Positions 34,819-46,357 of a stretch of DNA of 64,000 nucleotides are shown here, piece by piece. Origin of the DNA: Channa striata (Eukaryota > Chordata > Actinopteri > Anabantiformes > Channidae). Each line of letters starts with the position of its first letter. Within the stretch, counting starts at the first letter, position 1. The notes under the pieces are model-generated. The model made no database searches. It worked only from the letters and a program-made list of their open reading frames with translations, and was not told the origin of the DNA. The stretch covers positions 9,920,517 to 9,984,516 of the forward strand of contig CM065173.1 in assembly GCA_033026295.1 (NCBI GenBank), in the 5' to 3' direction. The translations under genes were made by a program, and so were the position numbers.

Positions 34819-37800
34819 CAATACGAGGGGCGTGTTCTACCAAGGAGACTTTTTGGTAGATGCATCCTAGTGGACAAAATGAAAAGCAACTACCTTCAAA
34901 GGTTGCTGATATGTACCCTGAGTGTCCGTGTGTTTTTGTAACAAAAAAAAGTACAAAATAAAAATACGAGCAGTCAAAAGCAATGCTGTGCATTGTGACC
35001 TAGGGACTACAGAGTAAATGTATAACTACACCGAGCCTTAACATGGCAATTACAGGTCAGTTCCTCTGTAGCACAAGCCTTTTGGACTCCACAGAGGAAC
35101 AGTGGTGTATTTGAGGAAACCGTGAGGTAATTTAGGTCTTTCATGTTTGTTTTTTTTGTTTTCATCAAGAAAAGTCTGGCTCAACAAAGTATTGTAAGAG
35201 CAAAGTAAATGTTTACATTATGCATACCCGCACTTCTCTTGAAGTATGGAGCTCTTGAGTTCACACGCCTAGAGCAAACAGTGTCCTTGAGCATTTTTTT
35301 TTTTAAATCAGAGACTTCTGATGTTGAGAGATGCCCTCACCAAACAACCACTATGTATCCCAGAGTCAGCACTGTAAACATGAATTACATCCAAATGTCT
35401 TATTCTCTTCGAGATGCTTTTAAAACAGAAAAAAACTGTTTCCATGTTTAAATATCCAACATTCATTGTGGAAAAAGGACAGTGGAGGTTTAAAGGACTG
35501 TCGGGGGAGAAACAGACACAGTTGTGTCTTGGATAGCACCGGGACACCATGTTTTGTAAATTATGCAAGAGTTTTTTGGCGTTTTTTTAAAGAAACTGAA
35601 TAAATGTCCGTACTAGTCATTAACAGTAATTTATGTTGTGTTTATACATAACAAATAAAGCCCAGCTGACTTTGCTTTCTTTAAAGTTATGTTCCACCTA
35701 CTATGGCTAATGTGGGGCTCCTTCACAATGCTGTTTTAGTAATTAACAGAAACCTGTGCATGTAGTGACAAGTGGTGATGTATCTATAACATGCAGTCAA
35801 CTATTATTTCCACTAAATTTAATGTTTATTGGGCATAATGCCTTTTGACCCGGCTTCCTGTCCAATGAATATTTCATCGACACAAATATTTCATGAACCT
35901 GTCTCACATAAACAGGGTTACAGTGGATCCAAATATAGATCACACACTTTGTTCTCGGTAGGTATACATTTTTTTGAATGTTAAATGCACTCATGGATTA
36001 AAAATGATACTGGGTTCTTTTTGGTGTGTTGCTTTTTTAATAATTGGACAGGTTTTTCAGAAGACACCTGTTGGTTTAAAAAAAAACTATGAAAAATGAG
36101 AAAATAGAGTTTAAAGCTACTACATGAAGCTTAAACTTGTGCTGCGCGTGGGAGTTGATCAATCCACTCTGCTCCACTGCTGCTTTCCACCATATTCTTT
36201 TCTGGACTTCAGGAAGTCCATGTTATAAAATTACAATGAGACCACTCCAAAATGTACTTATCAAGCTAAAATTATTAAAATTCTCTAATTGCTTAGAAAA
36301 GTGAGCCTTACTCAGAAATTGTATTAGCTGATATCTCTGCACTGCTAGCTCTGCTGTTTAATGAGTCACCGGAGGATTTCACAGCGCTCCCCACATTAAA
36401 ATAGGTGCTGGGGATATTTCTTGTTAATAAAAAGAATATTAAACAAACATTATACTGTTTGGCTAAGTGATGGGTTGCTCAGACAATTAGACCTCACTGA
36501 AAGTCTAAAGTGTGTCCAAATGTGCATGGCATAATCGCAAAAATACAAAAATATCTTGTGGGCTACAAAGCCAAAGAAGACAAATGCAGCCTTACTTCAA
36601 AATCAGCTACTTGAAGCAAACTGTAGTTTGGAAATTTGAAGTGTCAACTACCTTGAAATGTAAACAAACAGGTGCCTACAACTATAATATGCACAGCATT
36701 ATAATCTCAAAAGACTTTAGGTTTTGCCCTGAACAACTGACAGTTTAATTTTTTAAAATCAAAACTGGGTTGTGATCAGCTTTCCTGCACTCATGCTAAG
36801 TGTTATTCATCAAAGCACTGAGGAGTTCTTGTGATGGAATACATAATTATGAAAACAAGCCCTTCATTTGAAAGTGATTTAGTTTTCATGGTAAACATCA
36901 AACAGTATTTCAAACCAAATGGGAGCAGATTTTTTCTTTGCTCAAAGGTTGTTTTAAGCTGTTGTGTTTGACCTTCTCCCCGCAGCTCCGGCTTCGCAAA
37001 GTTTCTTTATATGGTTTCAGAAATTTTAAAATGTTTTATGACAAATAGAGCTCAACAAAGCCATGTCTCTGAATGTTTCTTAGCTGAAAATCTGAAAAAC
37101 ATGCCTTCAAAGTTCTCATCAGACTCCCTAAGGGTCCACCACCCTCTTTCAGCACCAACCTATAATGAAATGTATTATCAAAGTTCCTCTGTGAGCCATT
37201 GTCTGTTTCTTCCCAGTGAAATTACAGTGAACTTATACAAACCCCAATTTGTTTTGATATAACCATACAAAGAGTTTCAAGCCTCACCAAAATCCCTGCT
37301 GAAAAACCTTCAAGTACAAATCCAGCTTTGCCAAAGATGAAGCGGGCAAACGGTCCGTTCTCCTAAAAGTGCTCTGATGCTCCCTAGTGGTACAGAGTGC
37401 ATAGATCAGAAAGTCAACCAGTGGCCTGTGCACCCACATGTCGTGTAGCAGTCCAGTTCTAAAAGCAGCCATCATTGTTCACTCCTATCAGGAATCACTG
37501 CCGCTTCAGGCTTTAACAAAGTAATTCCGTTGAATTCAAGTGATCAGTGAGCCAGATGTTTGCGGAACAAATACTCCCAGATTACGGTATTTTCAAGAGA
37601 CATCAAATGGAATAGAAAATGACCTGAGGTGCTGTTGCAATATTGCACTGTGACCACGGCACACGCTGCCAAAGCAACAGTGCGGCGAATCATTACGCAG
37701 CGCAACTAGACCTACTTCAAAGGCTTATATAAAAGAGATGGCACGACATTGCAAGCACTTCAAAGACCCTGAAGCATTGTGCAATAACCACATCAGAGAA

Positions 37801-38303
37801 TATATATTTTTAAAAAAAGAGCGTGTTTCATAATTCAGATAATCCTCAATTTATGCACCTACTGTCATGTGCTAAGGTAGCCGTATGTGCATTACCATCC
37901 ACCTTGGTAATGAAGCGAAGGATGTACAACCTGCATTTAAGTTTAATCTCATACTCGTTGGATTTCATTTTGTGGTTGATCCTGACTTGTGTAACACAAT
38001 GACCTTCCGGTAAAACGGTTATTAGTGGAGTAAAAAAACAAAATTCTGTAACTTTCAAACTTTCCACCCTTGCAGGCTTGAATCTGGCCAACATAGGGAT
38101 TTAGGGGAAGTTGTGATTTCTTTTCAAAAGTTTCTCACTACAACCGAATATCTTTCTGTCTATGTATTTATTTTTTTAGTAGAGATACACTCCGCAACTC
38201 CTCTCAGTGTGAAGACTCAGACTCACAGCACAGAGATATTCTATTCTAAAGGTCTCTGAGTGAGGTTCGCCCTTCAAACCTATTAGAGAAGGCCAAACCC
38301 GGT

Positions 38304-38317
38304 GCGCCACCTGCTAA
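38304..38317 (-). promoter_or_regulatory. CTCF-like motif between tenm3 and tdo2
   Basis: On the - strand the 14-mer ends AGCAGGTGGCGC, which matches the last 12 positions of the CTCF core; the first two (CC) are TT. Its position between a neuronal and a liver gene fits an insulator, but this is inference. Confidence 0.35.
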
Positions 38318-41300
38318 CACAAAAACATACCTTGCTCATATCTATGACTTGCCACTGAATTGAAACGTTTCTGTTTGATGCCGTGGGTGGATTGATTTTG
38401 ACTCCCATGCTGCAGGTAGCTTGATTCCCAAATGTTGCATATTGCAGCTTTAAGATTCTATGTCATAAAAGGTTCAAGTAAGAAAGACTGCAGTAAATTT
38501 AAATGCAGCTGAACAGTTTGGATGTGATATTAGAATTGTGTAATCAACCATGCTGATCAGGTTATGAATGAGTAAAAACTGAGACTGAGATCACTGATGA
38601 GTTTCTCCTAAACAAAATAGAGGTGTGGTACTGATTACTTCTCAAAGGGCACTGCTCATTTTAAATCCTAAATTTACATCCCTCTCCTTTGATGGTGTAC
38701 ATTTCTAGAAATATGTGGAATGTTGTTTTGTAAAAATGTCCATGTTGATTTTTCCAGCCTTGTTTTTCTGACAATCGTTATTAGATTTTTTTTTTACAAG
38801 CACAGAAGGTGAGAGTGTTCATTATTGCTTTTACTCACCTTTAGCTGACAGCCGGTGCACTTTCTCTTCAACATAAAACCAAAAGAACCTGTAGACAAAT
38901 AAAAATAAATGCGAGGAATGTAACAAAGAATAATAAATTCATCTCACTTCATGGTAACCATCTCCTAACAAGATTTACAACATATATACTGTATGGAATC
39001 AACTAAGGGAGTGTTACAGAATGACAGGATAAAAACAATTTTATTGAATTAGTTTTATAATGAGGGAAAAACCTGTGTTACAATAAGATTTCAGTCTTTA
39101 CAATTACTGTTACACTTTACCTACAGAGGAAATAATGGCTGCAGTTTTAGTGTAAAATTTCTTCGAGCAGATGTTGTAGACACAGGCGATCAGAATCTAA
39201 CTGTTCAAGATTCTTTGTTTATTCAGATCTCATAATAATTTTTTAATGATCAGTGGAAAACATTTTGGCATAGAATCCGCTTTAATGTGGCCATAATTAG
39301 TATTTGATGTGGATAAAACCAGCTGATATGCTAGTATACCATGACATTACTACAGCTTTATTTACAGTAGCTGCTGCGTAATTGCATATAGTGTCAAGTT
39401 CATTCTACACAATGACATGATTTTTAGGTTGATTGTTCATGTAATATTTATTTAATATAGAATAACACTGAGTCTGCAAAATATAAGATTTAACATTTAA
39501 AATTGCCTTTGTATGTTTAATTCAATTGCATAAATTTTTGTCGTCATTTTTGTTTGTGTGTAACAAAACACTGCAATTCCAAGTCAGTGCAACGTAAATA
39601 TAACAACAACTATACGTCATGTTAAAGTTATGCACTGGCTTATAATTGTAAAAGTCAAGCTAATGTATGTGTATAATCACTGTTAATTTGTACAAAACAT
39701 AAACATATTTCTTTGATTAAATCTGATTCTTTTATAGTTTTTTTTCACATTGCTCTAATGATTTTAAGATTATGAACTTATAATAATTGTTGAGTCCCTT
39801 CATGTCTTACATTTTGTAGTAATTTTCTGTAGAATAAAATATTTCTAATAGGATATAGGTGAGATGCACTAGTGTAAAGAGTAATTGGCTGATTACTGTA
39901 CTATGAATATACTTAATACTTTAGTAATAATGGCAGAGCTGCCACAATCCATAACCACAAACTATAAAGACTAAAAACCTCCCGTAGACAATAGAAAATA
40001 GTTTATAGGGGATTTTACATTCGGCCATGTCTCTCCCTTCCCGTAATCAGCGACACACTCAGACCTGGACAATAACATGTAATCACACGCCTTCTATCAG
40101 TGAGACGTTTAAAGCTTTGAAGATTTTAAATGACTATCTCATCTTGTCTCTCGCATCTCATCCACTGTATTCGGTCTCTCTTCACCAGCATTCATCACAT
40201 CTAAGTGGGAACAAGTAAATAATTTTAGAGCCGTTCCTTGTTCAGTCTGCAGCTTTATGTTGCTAGGCTTGCACCATGTCCCAATTCAGAAATAGCTGCT
40301 TGTTATCATCCCTCTGATCTTCTGAGGACAGTTGCACAAGCTGTTGGGACTGTACTTGAGAAGTCTACAAAGAGTGTGGGTGAAAAACAAGGCGGCTAAT
40401 GATCTTGGAGAGATTTAGAGACAGAGGATTTGTGGATTCTCAGTCTCTCACACTGACGAAACTGGGTTAACAGCAAAAAGAATTTGGTTGTTATTATTGA
40501 CAGTATGTTGTGAATCGTGTGAAAGGGAGCGACCTTTCTTTTTTTCTTTCCACCAATCCGTTTGGTTAGTCGTGAATGAAAAGCGACAAACACGTCTCAT
40601 GAACTGCGTGTGACAGCTGTTAATACAGACTGAACAGCAGTGACATTTTCATCTCCGAGCAACTTTTGGACGGTCACGTTCTCACGTCTAAGATGCGTCC
40701 AAATTCCCGAAACACGTATGAACATAAACCCAGCTTACATTATGCAAACATCACACACTCTCTATGACCTTGGAAACCACACACCTCCGAAGATGTTCAT
40801 TGAGGTAAATAAAATATTAACCACATCACAAACATTTACTTTTGGGTCCAATGATCTACAGAGCAGCATCAATGATTCCTGCACTGCACCGTCAGAGTTC
40901 GCAGGACTAAAACAAAACTGACATTTATTGCGTTTATACTTTTACAGCAGGCAATGATTTCTCAGCTAAAAACCATGTTGTCACCACAGTTAACCCACTT
41001 TTATTTGACTTATTTTCTTTGAGCACATTAACTATGAGGGCATGTGTTTTAGTTTACATCATACGGAAACCAAACCACTTCTACACTACACAAAATGAAC
41101 GAGCAAACACAAAGTGGATTTTGAATACTAAAACTATTGTGCTCACATACAAATTTGTCTCTCAGGCTAATAATTATATAACCACATACACGATTTGATG
41201 TAAGAGATAATACACAGCAGAAAACCCCTGAGAGTAAACACTGAAGATAGCCTGTGACCGAGACGCCACGTGCAAAGGTTTCTGAGTTTACAGTTTGTTC

Positions 41301-41571
41301 TTCTTGAATATAAGTACTGCAGGATGATGATGCAGTCACATTATCGTTTTTTTTCCTGATGATTTACTATTTATTTCAGGAAAAGTGCTTTGTGTTTAGC
41401 ATTTGTTGTCTTGCATTTTGTTATTTGTAGGGTTCTTCTGGCAGTACAGACAAAGTCCAGAAGCTGGCCATGCTTCAAAGTAAACAGTGGCTCCATGGGG
41501 GAATAAGAGGCGGGCCGGATGGTGACGGTTTCCTTCTGAGTGATTGGGTGAGGTGAAACCATATAAATGTG

Positions 41572-41577
41572 GACTGC
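41572..41577 (+). promoter_or_regulatory. tdo2: TATA box of tdo2
   Basis: TATAAA lies 78 bases before the tdo2 start codon, with an inverted CCAAT box (GATTGGG) about 30 bases upstream (41541-41547). Initiation is expected near 41600-41605, giving a 5'UTR of about 50 nt. A TATA-driven promoter suits a tissue-restricted liver gene. Confidence 0.65.
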
Positions 41578-41654
41578 AATAAAGACAATTTTAGTAAATA
41601 TTGTTCAAGAAAGAAGACGACATCTGACATCTGTACCGCAACTGATCTGAAGTC

Positions 41655-44600
41655 ATGAGTGGATGTCCGTACTTTGAGAAGAAGCATTTGTACGTTTACT
41701 TTAAGCTAAAATACGGGTCCCAAGGATTTTTATATTATTTCTCCTAATGCCAGTGGTTACAGCTCAACATGATGTAGTTGTGGGGAAAAGACCAAGTAAC
41801 AAAAAAGCCTTCTTTCTTTGCACTATAGGTTATTCAAAAACAAGCCTCCCAAAACAGATGAAGATGAGGATGCCTCTCAGGCCGGGGTCAACAAGGCCAG
41901 CAAAGGAGGAATCATCTACGGAGACTACCTGCAGGTAAATGCTCCCCACAAACCACACAAACCAGTCGCCGTGCCTGGTCCTTTGACCTTTGATTTAGGA
42001 AATTCAATTTTAAACGCAATTTTTACGTCAGGCAATTTGTTTCTTTTCAAACCGCAGCTCGACAAAGTCATCTCAGCTCAGGTGCTGCAGAGTGAACTAA
42101 AGGGTAATAAGATCCACGATGAGCACCTCTTCATTGTCACCCACCAAGGTAAAGCCAGCTTCAAGAGTTTAAGCGTTTTTTGTTTCCGACTGGTATCACA
42201 GAAATTGATTTCACTTACCTACACTAGACAAAAGTAATCATTTAAATTGTGTAAATTTTAAAAAAGGTGTGTGTGTGTGTGTGTGTTGGGGGGGCAGCTA
42301 CCTAGACACTAGGGTAAAATAAAAATTAAAGTACTTTCAACTGAGAAGATCCTTTTTCTCTAAATCCAGGACTTTAGCAGCCTTTTTCCACAGCAGTTTG
42401 CACTGATCTGTTTACCTGCATATTTTAAGATCTTTGACCTTGTGTTTTCTTCCAGCCTATGAACTGTGGTTTAAACAGATCTTGTTTGAACTTGATTCTG
42501 TGAGAGAGATCTTCATCAGTGGACATGTAAGTCACACATCTGAGGCGAAGGACCAGAAATCAGTGTGACATACAGAAATACTGTTTTTTTAATTTCCAGG
42601 ACCTTTGTTTCAGGGTCAAAGAATTGATTATAATTTTTGTTTTTAATTCCTGGGAGAGACTCACATTAGTTGATGTATTAATGATGTAATGTACTTAATA
42701 GCTGCACTATCATTAGTAATTATTAGCCTTTTCCTTTAGGTCAGAGACGAACGCAATATGCTGAAGGTCAATACTCGCATCCACAGGATTGTAATGATTT
42801 TCCGACTGCTGGTCGACCAGTTTGCAGTTCTGGAAACAATGACAGCCTTGGACTTTTTTGACTTCAGGTAAGCTCATAAATAACTTTCTGAGCATCAGGT
42901 ATAAAAAAGTTATGAGATGCACTCTGACTGTGCTGGCTGCACAAGTTTACTTACAGTATGTGTTTGTGTGCAGGGAATACCTGTCTCCAGCCTCTGGCTT
43001 CCAAAGCCTTCAGTTCCGGCTCTTGGAAAACAAAATCGGGGTCCCGGACAACCTGAGGGTTCCCTACAACAAACGCCATTACAGGGACAATTTCAAGGGT
43101 CATGACAGTGAGATGCTGCTTGCCACTGAACAGGAAGCAACACTCTTAAAACTAGTTGAGGTACATCTTACGACAACCTGCACACTGTTGACCCTTTTTA
43201 AATACCGTTGGCATCCTATTATTTTGTTTTGCTCTGCGTACTCGTTAAACATTCTATTTGTTGTGTCCCGTCTTGGATAAGCCCATCAGCTACTGACCAG
43301 AGTATAAATGTAATAAAACCTTGGGCTGTTCTTCTCAGGAGTGGCTGGAAAGAACTCCTGGCCTGGAGGTGGATGGATTCAATTTCTGGGAAGAGCTGAA
43401 AATCAATATATTTGATGGGCTCAATCAGGAGAAGGAGAAAATCGAGGTAAGAGATGACTTCTGAACAAACTTTCTTTACTGTCCCTGGAGAGCACAGATG
43501 ATTGACAAGAGACTATATTTTTATCTATGTTTTTTTTCCCCAAGAAAATGCCAGATTCGGAGGAGAAGCAGGAACTGATGGATGAGCTGCTCAAACAGAG
43601 AGAGCTCTTCACTTCTCTGTTTGATGAAAAGCGTCACGACCATCTCATTAGCAAAGGCGAGCACTTTGTACAAACACGAGTTCTCAGTATCCTGATGAGC
43701 TCCGTGTGACTTTGGTTAAAGCGGTTTGTTGCTGTGAAAGTTGCCATTTAACGTCTAAGTCACGAAACTGCTTTTAATAACTTTTAAATCATTTATCTTT
43801 AATTTTGCAAACAAGGTGAAAGGCGGCTGTCTTACAAGGCTCTACAAGGCGCCCTGATGATCTACTTCTACAGGTGTGTGCAGATTCAGTGTTTCTTTGA
43901 TTGTCTACTGCAGTCAGCTGACACCACATGCATCCCTGATGTTTCCCAGAGAATGCAGAGGTTTCAACATCACCTCAGAGCCACTTTAGGCAGGATTACT
44001 CATTCAGTCTTTGCACTTAATACTACATTTTTTAAACTCATTAACTGTGGAGCTTATGTGGGATCTAGCAGCTGTTAAACTGTGGTGGTTAAACATCAGA
44101 GCATCTTCCAAAGAAAGTGTCAGCAACCGAGCGGGTAAAATCCATGTGGTAATAACATGTCACATGACTGATTTAGAATTGCTTTGAGTCAGCTGGTCAC
44201 ATCACAGTCGGTGGTGATAATTAACGTGAAATAGAGTTTACAGTCTTAGGGGAACTGTGTGTATTGAATAAGCGATAGTGAGATATAAACACCAGCCATT
44301 CTTTCACACAGCATTTCAAGCATCTGTAAAAAAGATCTTCTTTTACCTTTTAGAGAGGAACCAAGGTTCCAGGTTCCTTTCCAGCTGCTCACATCCCTCA
44401 TGGACATTGACACGCTCATGACAAAATGGAGATGTAAGTACTGTAGGATCATATGCACCAAAGAAACAACACAAAAGAAATGTGAACAGCAAGCACATTG
44501 TTTTTACAGGAAACCAGTGCTGTAATATTTTGCCCAAGGGCAGAGCTGCACTAACAATGGAGGCTGTAGATTCTAAGTTGGTTCACAACCTCAGAGACAG

Positions 44601-45331
44601 AATAATCATATAACCTCTTTGCCTTCTGATCAATCCAAAGAAGCTATTCCCATGACATGCGTTTTTTACTGACCCGTGCCTCACTTACGTCTAAACAATT
44701 TATGGCTCATATGAAACACGCTGAGCCAAAACATCACTCTGAGCACAACGGATGTTTGTGTTTGTTTCAGACAATCACGTATGCATGGTGCATCGTATGA
44801 TTGGCAGCAAGGCTGGCACCGGAGGCTCATCTGGATATCAATACCTGAGATCTACTGTCAGGTACTGTATGCTGTACACCTGAACCCACTGATCAAACAC
44901 TTCACCACTGCAAGTGCCTTCAACACTTCAAAGTTCATTTAGATAAGGACGGGCTATTTTTTTCCTCTGTGCTTATCTAAATTAACCTGTCACGGGGTCA
45001 TTTATTCCAAGCGTTCACACACTATATTTAAAGTTCGTTCTGAAGGAACCGAAACACAAGTTCTTTTTCAGATTCCACAGACTTTTAAGTTGTGAAACTG
45101 TTTGAAGTCATTCACGTCAGATGCTGTTATACTGTATGAGTTAATAAACATTCAATGATTTTCTTTCTTCCCGTTAGTGACCGCTACAAAGTGTTTGTGG
45201 ATCTGTTCAACCTGGCAACTTTCCTGGTGCCTCGCAACTGGGTGCCAAAGCTGAATCCCAATGTTCATACCTTCCTGTACACGGCCGAGTGCTGTGACAG
45301 CTCGTACTGCAGCAGTGAAGACTCTGACTAA
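41655..45331 (+). CDS. tdo2: Tryptophan 2,3-dioxygenase, complete, 12 exons
   Basis: Cytosolic haem enzyme that opens the indole ring of L-tryptophan with O2 to give N-formylkynurenine, the first step of the kynurenine pathway; a homotetramer. Exons: 41655-41689, 41829-41934, 42058-42148, 42456-42526, 42740-42867, 42974-43160, 43339-43446, 43545-43656, 43816-43873, 44354-44433, 44771-44861, 45178-45331. They sum to 1,221 nt, 406 residues, the length of the human enzyme. Key residues fall where the family has them: His76 (THQAYELWFKQ), Arg144 (DFREYLSPASGFQS, codon split by an intron) and haem-ligand His328 (YNHVCMVHRM), with GSKAGTGGSSGY following. The start MSGCPYF matches the conserved N-terminus. 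Exon 8 ends at a GC rather than GT donor. Some teleosts have two tdo2 copies, so an a/b suffix cannot be assigned. Confidence 0.97.
42267..42286. repeat. GT microsatellite in a tdo2 intron
   Basis: Ten GT units followed by a G-rich run, between tdo2 exons 3 and 4. Confidence 0.95.
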
Positions 45332-46196
45332 GGGGCCGCTTCAGTTGTCTGTCCTGTCTGTAACACACCTCACAGCGGATGACTTGCACAGCTGAAATGT
45401 TTAAATGACAGGTGAAAAAGTGACCATCAAACTCTTTCTCTCCCATAAATACACACCTTTTGAGCAACTTTTCAGTCTAGAAAAGGAAAACACAGAGGAC
45501 AATTTAAAGTTGATGACATTAGGAAGAGGCATGATGTTCATCTGGAGTTTCAGAAGTGATGGGATTCTGACATACATGACGTAAAACAGATAATTACTAG
45601 TTAGTTAGTAAAGTGCTTAACCCCGAATCATTTAAATTGTTATTTTAGAGCATTTCACTTTAGGTGGTCACAAAGTAAAACAAATCTCTCCTTGATAAAA
45701 AGAAAAAATTGCTTCAATGTTTTCACTATGCAGTTATGCAAATCTATTGTAACTTACCTGAAAGCAAATTTATAGATGAGTCAAGGATCAAATTAGTGCA
45801 AAAGATGAGCTTTTATAAATGCATTCTCTTTAGTGTCATAGATAATTATTTCAGTAGAGCTTAGATGAAAATCTGTGTGAAAAAAATCAATGTCATGTTT
45901 GGAATAGAACACTTTGCACAACATAAATGTAAAGCTATGAAACATCCACCAAATTTTGTACATAATGTTAATGTAGTTGTTATAGATGTGTTTTGTATAG
46001 TGTTCTATGTGTATCTATATTCTATCAATTAATTGTATGTATTTACTATACTGTTCATGTAAATTTGTATCTGTGTATTTTATAAGATACATATTTTATA
46101 CAGTCCATATATTCTTATTCATACATTTTCATTGTGGTGTGTGTATGTGTGTTAATTGCTCAGTTATGATCCAACATTTGTCAACGTATAAAGTGA

Positions 46197-46202
46197 TTTA
46201 TT
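46197..46202 (-). terminator. ctso: Probable ctso polyadenylation signal
   Basis: TTTATT on the + strand, that is AATAAA on the - strand, about 155 bases past the ctso stop. If used, the ctso transcript would end inside the tdo2 3'UTR. Confidence 0.5.
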
Positions 46203-46233
46203 TTGTTTCAGTGATAAAAGATGGTGACATTTC

Positions 46234-46239
46234 AATAAA
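46234..46239 (+). terminator. tdo2: Probable tdo2 polyadenylation signal
   Basis: AATAAA about 900 bases after the tdo2 stop, the last good hexamer before the ctso coding end. It would give a 3'UTR of about 0.92 kb. Confidence 0.55.
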
Positions 46240-46357
46240 TTATTTAAAGCAATAATTGAAGGCAAACTGATGATTCATTTCAATTTTGGCAACAGTGAAC
46301 ACACGCAGTCACTCACACAAACACACAGAGACACAAACTAAAATATACACGGTGTTG

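Larger units (their letters stand above)
34819..41654 (+). other. tenm3 3'UTR and tenm3-tdo2 intergenic region
   Basis: AATAAA hexamers at 34957-34962, 35599-35604 and 35654-35659 are candidate tenm3 polyadenylation signals. The last two are close together and could end a UTR of about 0.85 kb; I cannot tell which is used. From about 35.7 kb to 41.5 kb the DNA is AT-rich with no supported gene. A CTCF-like motif lies at 38304-38317 (- strand) and the tdo2 promoter begins near 41540. Confidence 0.6.
45332..46357. other. tdo2 3'UTR and tdo2-ctso convergent interval
   Basis: AT-rich, no coding signal. It holds the putative tdo2 AATAAA (46234-46239, + strand) and, 32 bases to its left, an AATAAA on the - strand (46197-46202) that suits ctso. 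Confidence 0.6.
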
